Source: Christensenella sp964592155
GTDB lineage: Bacteria > Bacillota > Clostridia > Christensenellales > Christensenellaceae
Reading direction: 5' to 3'
Assembly (NCBI GenBank): GCA_964592155.1
Contig: CAZQDA010000002.1
Span: forward strand, 1-64,000
DNA: 64,000 nucleotides
The notes under the pieces are model-generated. The model made no database searches, had not been told where the DNA came from, and worked only from the letters and a program-made list of their open reading frames with translations. The stretch's first letter is position 1, and every line of letters begins with the position of its first letter. The position numbers were made by a program, and so were the translations under genes. Positions 17,853 through 26,487 of this stretch are shown here, in pieces.

Positions 17853-17871
17853 ATATTGCGTTATGCAATAT
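17853..17871. promoter_or_regulatory. Inverted repeat just upstream of dprA
   Basis: A perfect 7-bp inverted repeat (ATATTGC-GTTAT-GCAATAT) ends 12 bases before the dprA start codon. It may be an operator or a leader hairpin; no factor can be assigned. AT-richness makes chance occurrence possible. Confidence 0.3.
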
Positions 17872-17983
17872 TTCCCTACTTTATTTCATATCTGACATTG
17901 TACATACTATCACTTTTTTCATGAATAAGTCTACCCCCATTTTTATTTTCTTTCCAAACAGCCTGTTTTTTCATAGAAAACAC

Positions 17984-18011
17984 TAAAGTAACGTTGTCCC
18001 TTCAACGATAT
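17984..18011 (+). promoter_or_regulatory. Sigma-D (sigma-28) type promoter of the flagellin gene
   Basis: TAAA at 17984-17987, a 16-base spacer, then AACGATAT at 18004-18011. This closely fits the flagellar sigma factor consensus TAAA-N15-GCCGATAA. It lies 40 bases before the flagellin ATG, and no comparable sigma-A promoter is evident, so flagellin expression is predicted to depend on SigD/FliA. Confidence 0.7.
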
Positions 18012-18051
18012 ATAAAATATATAAATTAGACGCTATGGAAAGGAATCCAAA

Positions 18052-18885
18052 ATGCGTATTCGGGATGCCAGCATATCGATGTTTGTGCAAAGGCAATACC
18101 AAATGAATAATAACGCCTTGGGAAAAATCATGATGCAGCTTTCCTCAGGCTACCGGATCAATTCCGCCGCAGACGACGCGGCAGGGCTTGCGATCTCTGA
18201 AGGCATGCGTGCGCAGATTCGCGGCCTTAATTCTGCTGCCCGCAATACGCAAATGGCAATGTCCATGCTGCAAACGGCCGAAGGTGCGATGGACAGTATC
18301 CATTCCATGCTCCAGCGTATGAACGAGCTTGCGGTGCAGGCTTCCACCGGAACCAATGCCGATATCGACCGCAATGCGCTGAACAAAGAATTTTTACAAT
18401 TAAAGGCGGAAATCGCTGACACGGCAATGCAGGCGGATTTTAACGGTCTGAAAATATTCGGCGGCGATTATAGCCTTGAAAACGGCGGTATGGCGATTCA
18501 GACAGGCGCTCTCGAGGGCCAGCAGACGACCATCTATATGGCAAACATCAGTCTCCAGAGGCTCGGACTTACCGACATCGACCTTTCCACACAGGAAAAT
18601 GCAAGCAAAGCGATTACTGCAGTAAAATCGGCCATTTATACGGTCGCAGACGAACGCGCAACTTTAGGCGCGATGAGCAACCGTTTTCAATATAAACTCG
18701 ACAATCTGAAAAACACAGCCCTCAATTTAACGGAGGCCGAAAGCCGGATTCGGGATACGGATATGGCTGCGGCCATGACAGAGTTTGCGCGCCTGAGCAT
18801 ACAGCAACAGGCCATTATGGCAATGATGGTGCAATGCAATTCCTCTGCGCAGCGAATCCTGCAGCTTTTTGACAGTTTGAGGTAA
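18052..18885 (+). CDS. hag: Flagellin
   Basis: A compact 277-residue flagellin, the filament subunit, with conserved D0/D1 ends and almost no variable D2/D3 region. The N-terminus contains QLSSGYRINSAADDAAGLAI and LQRMNELAVQASTGT. The C-terminus contains RIRDTDMAAAMTEFARLSIQQ, but its last stretch (VQCNSSAQRILQLFDSLR) is less canonical and carries a Cys. The start has GGAAAGG 8 bases upstream. No fliW, csrA, fliD or other flagellar gene adjoins it, and it is one of only two plus-strand genes. Assembly genes are presumably elsewhere. Confidence 0.93.
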   Translation: MRIRDASISMFVQRQYQMNNNALGKIMMQLSSGYRINSAADDAAGLAISEGMRAQIRGLNSAARNTQMAMSMLQTAEGAMDSIHSMLQRMNELAVQASTGTNADIDRNALNKEFLQLKAEIADTAMQADFNGLKIFGGDYSLENGGMAIQTGALEGQQTTIYMANISLQRLGLTDIDLSTQENASKAITAVKSAIYTVADERATLGAMSNRFQYKLDNLKNTALNLTEAESRIRDTDMAAAMTEFARLSIQQQAIMAMMVQCNSSAQRILQLFDSLR

Positions 18886-18906
18886 TCATCATTCCATAAA
18901 ATACCG

Positions 18907-18946
18907 CAGTTGCTGCTCTTCCTATTCGCGCGGCAACTGTTTTTTT
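18907..18946 (+). terminator. Rho-independent terminator after flagellin
   Basis: Inverted repeat CAGTTGC (18907-18913) / GCAACTG (18933-18939) followed by seven T residues on the plus strand, 21 bases after the flagellin stop. The loop is long, but the U-run is clear. Confidence 0.75.
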
Positions 18947-18994
18947 GTGACCTTTTTCTCTGACGGCATCACTCATCTCGAATATCAGCATATG

Positions 18995-19022
18995 AAAAAA
19001 GAAGCGGTATCAAAACCGCTTC
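18995..19022 (-). terminator. Terminator of rny
   Basis: An 8-bp stem GAAGCGGT/ACCGCTTC (19001-19008 and 19015-19022) followed on the minus strand by six T residues, directly after the rny stop. T-rich sequence on the other side means it may also stop plus-strand transcripts. Confidence 0.85.
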
Positions 19023-19027
19023 TTTTC

Positions 19028-20569
19028 TTATTTTGCAAAATCTGTCGTCCTTGTTTCCCTGATCACATTTACTTTGATCTGACCGGGATAATCAAGTTCG
19101 GACTCAATCTTCTTTACGATATCTCTCGCAAGCAAGGTTGTTCCTGCGTCGTCGATTTCGTCAGGCTTGACAATGATTCTGACTTCTCTGCCCGCCTGAA
19201 TTGCAAATGACCTATCGACGCCTGTAAACGAATTCGCAATTTCTTCAAGATTTTCAAGACGTTTTATGTAATTTTCCAAAGACTCTCTTCTGGCGCCCGG
19301 TCTCGCAGCAGAAATTGCATCCGCGGCCTGTACCAAAACAGCTTCCACCGTTTTCGGTTCCACGTCGCCATGATGCGCAGCGATTGCGTTGATAATATCC
19401 GCATTCTCTTTGTATTTCTTTGCCAGATCAGCGCCGATCTGAATGTGCGGTCCTTCAATCTCATGGTCGACCGCTTTACCAATGTCATGCAGCAATCCGG
19501 CACGTTTTGCAAACTTTGCATTTGCACCGATTTCCGCTGCCATTAAGGATGCCAAATGCGCTACCTCAATCGAGTGTTTGAGCACATTCTGACCATAACT
19601 GGTACGATATTTCAGTCTGCCCAGAAGCCTTACAAGCTCCGGATGCAGCGAGTGAATTCCAACGTCAAACACAGCCTGTTCGCCTGCTTCTTTGATCTGT
19701 GTATCCACTTCTTTTTGCGCTTTATTTACCATTTCCTCAATGCGGGCAGGATGAATTCTCCCATCCACAATTAATTTTTCCAGCGCAATTCTGGCCACTT
19801 CGCGCCTGACCGGATCAAAACCGGAAAGAATCACTGCTTCGGGCGTGTCGTCAATAATGAGATCAATACCCGTAGCCGTTTCCAGCGTTCTGATATTGCG
19901 GCCTTCCCTGCCGATAATTCTGCCCTTCATTTCATCGTTGGGCAGGTTTACAACAGAAACCGTGCTTTCCGCAACATGATCCGCGGCACATTTTTGGATT
20001 GCGAGCGAAAGAATGTTTCTCGCCTTTTTATCGGCTTCGTCCTTTGCCCTTTGCTCGATGTCGCGCAGCATCACCGCCATGTCATGGCGCGCTTCGTGCT
20101 CCACCTTTTCAAGCAACAATCCCTTGGCCTCGTCAATCGTCATTCCTGAAATGTGTTCAAGCTGAGCAAGCTGCTGAGCGTGAATCGCTTCCAGGTTTTC
20201 TTTGGCCTTAGTAATTTCTTTTGTTTTTTTGTTAACCTGTTCTTCTTTCTGCTCGATGCTGTCTAATTTCTTATCCAGCACTTCTTCTCTTTGTACCAGT
20301 CTTTTTTCAATCTTCGTTATTTCATTTCGTCTTTCTCTTGATTCCTTGTCAAATTCGCTACGCAGTCTGTGAACTTCTTCCTGTGCTTCGAGTACCGTTT
20401 CTTTTCTGATTACTTCCGCGCGCTTTTGCGCTTCGTCAATCAGCTTTTTCACGGAATCTTCGGCGCGGCCGATTTTTGACTCTGCAATATTACGTCTGTA
20501 AACATAACCAACAATAAGTCCAATGATCAATCCGCCTACGCCTACCAAGATAGGAATAAGCCATTCCAC
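19028..20569 (-). CDS. rny: Ribonuclease Y
   Basis: RNase Y (513 residues) is the membrane-bound endoribonuclease that starts mRNA decay in many Firmicutes. An N-terminal membrane anchor (WLIPILVGVGGLIIGLIVGY) is followed by a long coiled coil (about residues 35-180), a KH domain (MKGRIIGREGRNIRTLETAT) and an HD domain with the metal-binding pair in RAGLLHDIGKAVDHE. The start is probably GTG with GGAGG 12 bases upstream. A partner YlbF-type protein is encoded at 9.1-9.5 kb. Confidence 0.96.
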   Translation of the reverse strand: MEWLIPILVGVGGLIIGLIVGYVYRRNIAESKIGRAEDSVKKLIDEAQKRAEVIRKETVLEAQEEVHRLRSEFDKESRERRNEITKIEKRLVQREEVLDKKLDSIEQKEEQVNKKTKEITKAKENLEAIHAQQLAQLEHISGMTIDEAKGLLLEKVEHEARHDMAVMLRDIEQRAKDEADKKARNILSLAIQKCAADHVAESTVSVVNLPNDEMKGRIIGREGRNIRTLETATGIDLIIDDTPEAVILSGFDPVRREVARIALEKLIVDGRIHPARIEEMVNKAQKEVDTQIKEAGEQAVFDVGIHSLHPELVRLLGRLKYRTSYGQNVLKHSIEVAHLASLMAAEIGANAKFAKRAGLLHDIGKAVDHEIEGPHIQIGADLAKKYKENADIINAIAAHHGDVEPKTVEAVLVQAADAISAARPGARRESLENYIKRLENLEEIANSFTGVDRSFAIQAGREVRIIVKPDEIDDAGTTLLARDIVKKIESELDYPGQIKVNVIRETRTTDFAK

Positions 20570-20714
20570 TTAGCAAATTCACCTCCCATTCTTCTAATTT
20601 CTTCAATTCTTCATTTCAAATACGGTGATTTTTGTTATCAATCATACGCAAAATATGCGTGGATAAAAACAATATAACCACATATATTTATTGTATCTTT
20701 ATTTAACTGTAATG

Positions 20715-21944
20715 TCAATTAAATACGCTTGTGCCCGCAAGAAAACCGGTGGAAAATGCAATCTGCAGGTTAAAACCGCCCGTTAAGGCATCCACATCGA
20801 TTACCTCGCCCGCAAAATAAAGATTTTGGACAAGTTTGCTTTGCATTGTGGATGGGTTGATTTCTTTTACCTTTACGCCGCCTGATGTGACAATCGCTTC
20901 TTCGATCGGACGTGTATCCGCAATGGCAATCCGAAACTGCTTGAGCGCCTGCAAAAGCGCAAGGCGTTCCTGTTTGGTAATGCTGTTAACGGCCTTGTCC
21001 GCGTCAAGGCGGGCTTCCTGCAGAAAAGGATGGATCAGCTTTGATGGCATAAGCTCCCCCATCACATTTTTCAATTGCTTATTTTTATGCGTTTCAAATT
21101 CGCGCAGCAGCCGCGCATCCAATTTTTCAGGTGTGAGCGCGGGCTTTAAATCAATTTCCGCATATAATTCAAGCGGCTGTTTTTTGTGATTGATCAAGCT
21201 GCTCGCGGAAAGTACCACCGGGCCGGAAAGGCCAAAATGGGTAAACAAAAGCTCTCCCTGCTCCTCATAAATCTTCTTTTGATCCTGAAACAGGGAAAAG
21301 TTTATATTTTTCAAGGTAAGCCCTTGTATTTTCGGGCATATATGATGCATATCCTCAAGCGCAATCAATGCGGGTCTGGGCTCTGTTATCGTATGTCCAA
21401 ACTCTTTTGCAAAGCGGTATCCGTCGCCCGTAGACCCTGTGGACGGGTAAGACATTCCGCCCGTCGCAATCAAAAGCGCCCTGCTTTGCAGCGTCTGTCC
21501 TGTTTCAAGCTCCACTAAAAAAGTATCGTCCTCTTTGCTGAGCTTCCTTACGTTGCTGTTCAGCTTTACCTGAACGCCTGAATCCTTTGCCAAATTCTCC
21601 AGCGTCCTGATTACATCATTTGACCGGTCGCTGACCGGAAAAACCCTGCCGCCGCGTTCCACCTTTGTCTTAAGCCCGTTTTTTTCAAGCAAATCGATCA
21701 AATCGGCGTTTGTAAACGAGTAAAATGCGCTCATCATGAATTTGCTGTTTCTCACAACCTGCGAAAAAAAGTCGCTGATTTCACAATCGTTTGTAATATT
21801 GCAGCGGCCTTTTCCAGTGATGAAAAGTTTCTTCCCAAGCTTCTCATTCTTATCCAAAATAATGGTGTCAAGCCCTCTGGCTGCAGCCGCATAAGCCGCA
21901 ATCATCCCCGCAGGGCCCCCTCCGATAATCGTCAAATCATTCAT
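20715..21944 (-). CDS. HI0933/YhiN-family FAD-dependent oxidoreductase
   Basis: A 409-residue flavoprotein of the HI0933 (BaiN-like) family, whose substrates are mostly unknown. The FAD-binding Rossmann motif is LTIIGGGPAGMIAAYAAAARG, followed by ILDKNEKLGKKLFITGKGRCNITND, a family signature. ALLIATGGMSYPSTGSTGDG and the C-terminal YFAGEVIDVDALTGGFNLQIAF are also present. The ATG at 21944 has GAGG 6 bases upstream and overlaps the end of the RpiR-type gene by 8 bases, so the two are coupled. Confidence 0.88.
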   Translation of the reverse strand: MNDLTIIGGGPAGMIAAYAAAARGLDTIILDKNEKLGKKLFITGKGRCNITNDCEISDFFSQVVRNSKFMMSAFYSFTNADLIDLLEKNGLKTKVERGGRVFPVSDRSNDVIRTLENLAKDSGVQVKLNSNVRKLSKEDDTFLVELETGQTLQSRALLIATGGMSYPSTGSTGDGYRFAKEFGHTITEPRPALIALEDMHHICPKIQGLTLKNINFSLFQDQKKIYEEQGELLFTHFGLSGPVVLSASSLINHKKQPLELYAEIDLKPALTPEKLDARLLREFETHKNKQLKNVMGELMPSKLIHPFLQEARLDADKAVNSITKQERLALLQALKQFRIAIADTRPIEEAIVTSGGVKVKEINPSTMQSKLVQNLYFAGEVIDVDALTGGFNLQIAFSTGFLAGTSVFN

Positions 21945-22827
21945 ATATATCCTCGTCTGTGATTTGTGCGTCCAGCTCTCTGGTCGCATAAACATCATTG
22001 GTCTGCCATAGCTCTTCCAATTTATTGAAGTTCGCAAACAAAATATCTTTTTTGCGAAGTCCCAGCATAATAATGAGCAGGTTGATCACCGCAAGCGGTG
22101 CCACAAAGGAATCCACAAAAGAATTCATGTAGCTTTTCGCGGTCAGGCTGTAATCGGCAATCTGTGCAGGAGGAGACGCCTCGTTGTCCGTAATTGCAAT
22201 CACCTTGCACCCGCAGTTTTTCAAATAAGACATTCCCTCGATTGTACGCATCGAATAGCGCGGAAAACTAATTGCAATGGCGACATCCCTTGCATCCGCA
22301 GTCAAAATCTGGCTGAATACATCGCTGCCGTCAAAACGAATGAGCTTGATGTTTTCGTTCATATAGTTCATATAATAGCGCAAAAATTCGGCTAGCGGTC
22401 CGCTGGAACGGGTTCCCAGAATATAAATCTTACGCGCGCGGTCAATGCTGTCCACAATCTTTTCCAGATTTTCCGTGTTAATATTTTCCCTCGTCACCCG
22501 TAAATTGCTAATGTCAGTTTTGAAAGAAGCGTTCACAACTTCGTCAGAAGTAAGGCCTTCCATCATATTGAGCCGCTGCGCGGTTGTCAGCTTGGTCTGG
22601 ATTACTTCCTGCAAATCTTTTTGCAGCTTGGGATATCCGTCATAATCAAGCGCATACGCAAAACGCACCACTGTAGATTCACTGACCCCAACCAGCTTAC
22701 TGAGCGTAGCAGCGGTCATAAACGCCGCCTTGTCATATTCTTTTAATATATAGTCCGCAATCAGTTTTTGTCCTTTGGACATCTTCGCATATTCATGGTT
22801 TATTTTATCGAGCACATTACTAAGCAT
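21937..22827 (-). CDS. MurR/RpiR-family transcriptional regulator
   Basis: A 296-residue regulator with an N-terminal HTH_6 domain (KLVGVSESTVVRFAYALDYDGYPKLQ) and a C-terminal SIS sugar-phosphate-binding domain (YILGTRSSGPLAEFLRYYMN, VAIAISFPRYSMRTIEG, VIAITDNEASP). Such proteins sense phosphorylated sugars or amino sugars. The chosen ATG at 22827 has GGAGG 5 bases upstream; a start four codons earlier would put that site inside the gene. It is coupled to the flavoprotein, which may be a target. A perfect palindrome lies upstream. Confidence 0.9.
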   Translation of the reverse strand: MLSNVLDKINHEYAKMSKGQKLIADYILKEYDKAAFMTAATLSKLVGVSESTVVRFAYALDYDGYPKLQKDLQEVIQTKLTTAQRLNMMEGLTSDEVVNASFKTDISNLRVTRENINTENLEKIVDSIDRARKIYILGTRSSGPLAEFLRYYMNYMNENIKLIRFDGSDVFSQILTADARDVAIAISFPRYSMRTIEGMSYLKNCGCKVIAITDNEASPPAQIADYSLTAKSYMNSFVDSFVAPLAVINLLIIMLGLRKKDILFANFNKLEELWQTNDVYATRELDAQITDEDIYE

Positions 22828-22858
22828 AACTTCCTCCATGCAGGTTTAAGACGTAAGC

Positions 22859-22883
22859 ATACTTGTTTTCCCAAAACAAGTAT
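22859..22883. promoter_or_regulatory. Perfect 11-bp-arm palindrome upstream of the RpiR-type gene
   Basis: ATACTTGTTTT-CCC-AAAACAAGTAT, without mismatch, centred 44 bases before the regulator's start codon. On the minus strand it overlaps a TGTTATACT sequence that resembles an extended -10 element, as expected for an autorepression operator. No U-run follows, so it is not a terminator. Confidence 0.55.
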
Positions 22884-22895
22884 AACACATCATGC

Positions 22896-23705
22896 TCAAA
22901 ATTGCAATTTTAAGGATTCAATCTTGCATTCTGTTTCTGCCAGCTCATTGCTTGCGGTCTGATTCCAGGATAGCGGCGTAACTGTGATATAGTCTTCCCC
23001 AATCCATTTCACATCCGTTTCATGTATTTCATTATAGGGATTATGCTGCATCTTGCCGCTAACCCAATAATATTCCCTGCCGAACGGGTCGATGCGTCTT
23101 TCAAAGGCTTGATCATAGTCACAAATTCCCTGCGCGCACACCTTAATCCCTTTGATATCTGTTAAAGCGGCAAACGGAAAGTTAATATTGTAAATAAATC
23201 CTTCCAAATTCTTTACATCAAACCCCTGCAGCATTTGCAGCACGGTTTGCGCCGCGTCCATGAAGCGCAGCATCAGATTTTTGCCCTGCTCCGCTCGCTT
23301 CATGCTGAGGCTTTGTGAAACCGCGATTGCCGGATAGCCGAGCATGCTCGCCTCGAGCGCTGCGTTCACAGTGCCTGAATATACAATGTCAGAACCAAGA
23401 TTGCTGCCATAATTAATACCGGATACCACAAGGTCAATTTTTTCTTTGATCAGGGTGGATAATCCTATTTTAACGCAATCCACAGGCGTTCCATTGACGG
23501 CATACGCGCTCATTCCGTCATAATCCGAAATCCGCACCTGCTGAACGCTGAGCGGCAAATCCATGGTCATCGCGTGGGCGGATGCGCTTTTTTGACGATC
23601 CGGTGCCACCACGGTTACTGTGTGCCCCGCCTGCGCAAACTTTTGTGCCAGCCCAATAATCCCTTCTGCATAAATCCCGTCGTCGTTGGTGATTAAAACT
23701 CTCAT
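22896..23705 (-). CDS. surE: 5'-nucleotidase SurE
   Basis: SurE (269 residues) is a metal-dependent nucleoside monophosphatase. Metal ligands are the Asp pair in ITNDDGIYAEGI, Ser in RQKSASAHAMTM, and Asn in VSGINYGSNLGSDIVYSGTV. The family core VNGTPVDCVKIGL and NINFP are intact. It is transcribed separately, with a bidirectional terminator upstream marking the end of the ABC operon, and it precedes the RpiR-type gene. Confidence 0.95.
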   Translation of the reverse strand: MRVLITNDDGIYAEGIIGLAQKFAQAGHTVTVVAPDRQKSASAHAMTMDLPLSVQQVRISDYDGMSAYAVNGTPVDCVKIGLSTLIKEKIDLVVSGINYGSNLGSDIVYSGTVNAALEASMLGYPAIAVSQSLSMKRAEQGKNLMLRFMDAAQTVLQMLQGFDVKNLEGFIYNINFPFAALTDIKGIKVCAQGICDYDQAFERRIDPFGREYYWVSGKMQHNPYNEIHETDVKWIGEDYITVTPLSWNQTASNELAETECKIESLKLQF

Positions 23706-23754
23706 TTGATTGCCCCCGCTCTTATGTTTTCTATCATTATAACATAGCGGGCAT

Positions 23755-23785
23755 CAAAAAACACAGGCTGCAAAAAGCCTGTGTT
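23755..23785 (-). terminator. Terminator of the ROK/URO-D/ABC operon
   Basis: Inverted repeat AACACAGGCT/AGCCTGTGTT (23760-23769 and 23776-23785) flanked by A-run and T-run on both sides. It ends minus-strand transcription after the permease gene and separates that operon from surE. Confidence 0.85.
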
Positions 23786-23860
23786 TTTTGATATATATTG
23801 TTACAGAGGAAAAGAAATATCTCATCAATTTAAGAACATTCTTTTGGCTGCTTATCCCTC

Positions 23861-24862
23861 TTATTCGTCGTCATCCGAACGCTGCAACTGAATTGTGTTG
23901 ATCAGTACCGCGACAAGAATCAGCGAACCACGGACGATATACTTTACAAAGTCGTCCACGCCGAGCAGCGTCATACCGTTTAAGATAACGCCCAGGAAAA
24001 TGATACCAATGAACGTTCCCCACGTTTTACCAATACCGCCGTTGAGCGACGCACCGCCGATGATAACAGCCGAGATAACATCCATCTCATAGCCCTTTCC
24101 AAACTGGGAAGAACCGGCCATAACCTGCGAGGAAAGAATAATTCCAGCAAACGCAGCGAGTAGCTGTACCGACATCATGATAATAATCTTTACTTTTTTA
24201 ACATTGATACCGGAAAGCCTTGCAGCCTCCGGATTCCCGCCCACCGCATATACTTCGCGTCCAAATCTTGTGCGGTTCATCACGATAAATACGATGGCAA
24301 ATACTGCAATCAGCCAAATGGCCGGCACCGGAATGCCTGAGAATCCTTCTGCGGTAAACAGCTGCCCCGCGCCAATAAAGCTATACCAGGATGTGGTAAT
24401 CGTGACAGGAAATCCTTTGGATATAACCGCCGCGATGCCGTAAAGCACATTGAGCATGGCCAGCGTGATAATAAAGGTCGGAATATTGAATTTTGTACGC
24501 ATAAAGCCGTTGAAAAGGCCAATGCCCGCACCAATCAATACAGCGATAATAATACTAATCACGAGCGCGAGATCGGCAGACATTCCGGCAGACGCCATAT
24601 TATTGGACATAAGCGCCGTAAGCACTGATGAAAGTGCAATCGTGGAACCAACCGAAAGGTCAATTTCACCACCGATGATTACCATTGTCATACCAAAGGC
24701 AATTACACCTACAATCGCCATGTTCCTGAAAATACTCAGCAGATTATTTACTGAGAAAAATCCTTGTGCAAAAATTGCTAAAAGTACAACCATGGCAATC
24801 AAAATGATTTCCATCATATACTTCTTTGTAAATTTCTTTGCAGTCATTGTATTCTGTTTCAT
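23861..24862 (-). CDS. Ribose-type ABC transporter permease (module 1)
   Basis: A 333-residue RbsC/BPD_transp_2 permease with about 8-10 hydrophobic segments, for example EIILIAMVVLLAIFAQGFF and ALVISIIIAVLIGAGIGLF. Family motifs are GGEIDLSVGSTIALSSV, YAVGGNPEAARLSGINV (the ATPase-coupling loop) and VIIGGASLNGGIGKTWGT. The ATG at 24862 overlaps the ATPase stop (TGATG). It is the last gene of the operon. Substrate is not deducible; the family carries pentoses, hexoses, polyols, nucleosides and autoinducers. Confidence 0.93.
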   Translation of the reverse strand: MKQNTMTAKKFTKKYMMEIILIAMVVLLAIFAQGFFSVNNLLSIFRNMAIVGVIAFGMTMVIIGGEIDLSVGSTIALSSVLTALMSNNMASAGMSADLALVISIIIAVLIGAGIGLFNGFMRTKFNIPTFIITLAMLNVLYGIAAVISKGFPVTITTSWYSFIGAGQLFTAEGFSGIPVPAIWLIAVFAIVFIVMNRTRFGREVYAVGGNPEAARLSGINVKKVKIIIMMSVQLLAAFAGIILSSQVMAGSSQFGKGYEMDVISAVIIGGASLNGGIGKTWGTFIGIIFLGVILNGMTLLGVDDFVKYIVRGSLILVAVLINTIQLQRSDDDE

Positions 24863-26346
24863 CAGATGCTTCCCCCCATACATAAAGTATATAGTCCATC
24901 AATTTTCAAATCTTCCGGTGACACTTCGCCGGTAATTTTACCATACCGCATGATTAATATCCGGTGGCAAACCTCCAGCAATTCCTCAAGCTCAGAGGAA
25001 ACTACAATGCTGGAAATCCCCTGACGCGAAAGATCCCAGATAATTTTGAATATCTGCTGCTTTGCGTTTACGTCAATGCCGCGGGACGGCTCGTCAAACA
25101 TCATGATCTTTGGCTGTGTATTCAGCCAGTTGCCCACAACAACCTTTTGCTGATTGCCGCCTGACAACGAGGAAACCGGCATATCTTCTGACGGAACCTT
25201 GATCTGCAAATGATCGATCTGCTCGTCAACAAACTCACGTTCCAGGTCGGTATCGATAAACGCCCCCTTAGACATCCGCTTCAGGCTCGCCACGCACAGG
25301 TTGTTTTTGACAGACATAATCTGCACAAGGCCTTCATTCTTACGGTCTTCCGGCGTAAGCCCCAGCCCCAGTTCTTTCATTTTGACGGGATTCACATGTG
25401 AGACCCGCTGTCCGTTTACCAGAATCTCCCCGCTGGTGTAAGGATCGATTCCAAAGATGGAGCGCAAAAGCTCGGTTCTTCCGGATCCAAGCATTCCGGC
25501 AATTCCAAGAACTTCTCCCTTGTGTAGTTTGAAGTTGACATGGTCAAGCTTCTTGCCGCGCGAGAGGTCTTTCACTTCCAAGACTACGTCCTGCGAATAT
25601 TCAAGGTCTTCCGGACGATATTGCACTTCAATGTCACCAAACATCATATCTAAAATATCTTTATGCGTGGCGTTCTGCATTTCTGTCATTCCGGTCAGTA
25701 CGCCGTCACGAAGTACCGTGCAGGTATCCGCAATCTCCCATAATTCCTGTAAACGATGAGAAATATAGATAATAATAACGTCTTTTTTCTTTAATTCACG
25801 AATCAATTCAAATAGCACCTGCGTTTCCGCGAGCGCCAGTGACGAAGTCGGCTCGTCCAGCAAAATAACTTTTGGATTCGTGCTCATGGCTTTGGCTATT
25901 TCAATCATCTGGCACTGCCACATGCTCAGGTTGTATACCATTTCTTTCGGATCGATAGAGATTCCCATGCCCTTCAGCAATTCCTCAGTCATCTGGTATG
26001 TTTTTTTCCAGTCGATAAATTTCCCTTTCATGGGAAATCTTCCCAAGAAGATATTTTCCGCAACGGTCATTCCCATAACAAGACTAAGTTCTTGATAAAC
26101 CGTTGCAATTCCCTTCTCAAAAGCATCCTTTGGATCAGCAAACTCCAGTTTTTGATCATCGAGGAATATTTCGCCTTTGGAAGGAGGCTGTACGCCGTTA
26201 ATAATTTTGACCAATGTAGATTTTCCGGAACCGTTTTTTCCAATCAAAGCATGTACTTTTCCGCTCTGAAATTCTGCGCTAACGTCATCAAGCGCCAATG
26301 TGCCCGGAAAGCTCTTGGATACATGATCTACCCTCAGTACGCTCAT
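24862..26346 (-). CDS. Ribose-type ABC transporter ATPase, tandem nucleotide-binding domains (module 1)
   Basis: A 494-residue RbsA/MglA-type ATPase. Domain 1 has Walker A GKNGSGKSTLVK and Walker B VILLDEPTSS, but its signature reads LSMWQCQ, with Trp where the Gly of LSGGQ is expected. Domain 2 has a degenerate Walker A (GMLGSGRTELL, Arg for Lys), an intact LSGGNQQKV and Walker B IMMFDEPSRG. One composite ATP site is therefore degenerate and the other intact. The start at 26346 (MSVLRVDHVSK) is chosen from family length; an upstream in-frame ATG remains possible. Confidence 0.92.
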   Translation of the reverse strand: MSVLRVDHVSKSFPGTLALDDVSAEFQSGKVHALIGKNGSGKSTLVKIINGVQPPSKGEIFLDDQKLEFADPKDAFEKGIATVYQELSLVMGMTVAENIFLGRFPMKGKFIDWKKTYQMTEELLKGMGISIDPKEMVYNLSMWQCQMIEIAKAMSTNPKVILLDEPTSSLALAETQVLFELIRELKKKDVIIIYISHRLQELWEIADTCTVLRDGVLTGMTEMQNATHKDILDMMFGDIEVQYRPEDLEYSQDVVLEVKDLSRGKKLDHVNFKLHKGEVLGIAGMLGSGRTELLRSIFGIDPYTSGEILVNGQRVSHVNPVKMKELGLGLTPEDRKNEGLVQIMSVKNNLCVASLKRMSKGAFIDTDLEREFVDEQIDHLQIKVPSEDMPVSSLSGGNQQKVVVGNWLNTQPKIMMFDEPSRGIDVNAKQQIFKIIWDLSRQGISSIVVSSELEELLEVCHRILIMRYGKITGEVSPEDLKIDGLYTLCMGGSI

Positions 26347-26424
26347 ACCTGTTACTTCCCTTCCCATATTCAATCAGTCAAATATGTCCGCGCGACGCAC
26401 ACATAAATGACTGGATGTTTCTAA

Positions 26425-26460
26425 TAAAACCCCCATGAAGGCAAGGAGGCCTCCATGGGG
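26425..26460 (-). terminator. Hairpin after the module 1 solute-binding protein gene
   Basis: A 12-bp stem with one mismatch (26431-26442 and 26449-26460, CCCCATGAAGGC against GCCTCCATGGGG) followed on the minus strand by TTTTATT. Its place between the binding-protein gene and the ATPase gene suggests partial termination, which would give more binding protein than membrane complex. Confidence 0.7.
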
Positions 26461-26487
26461 ATCAATCGGTTGTACCAATCAGCCTGA

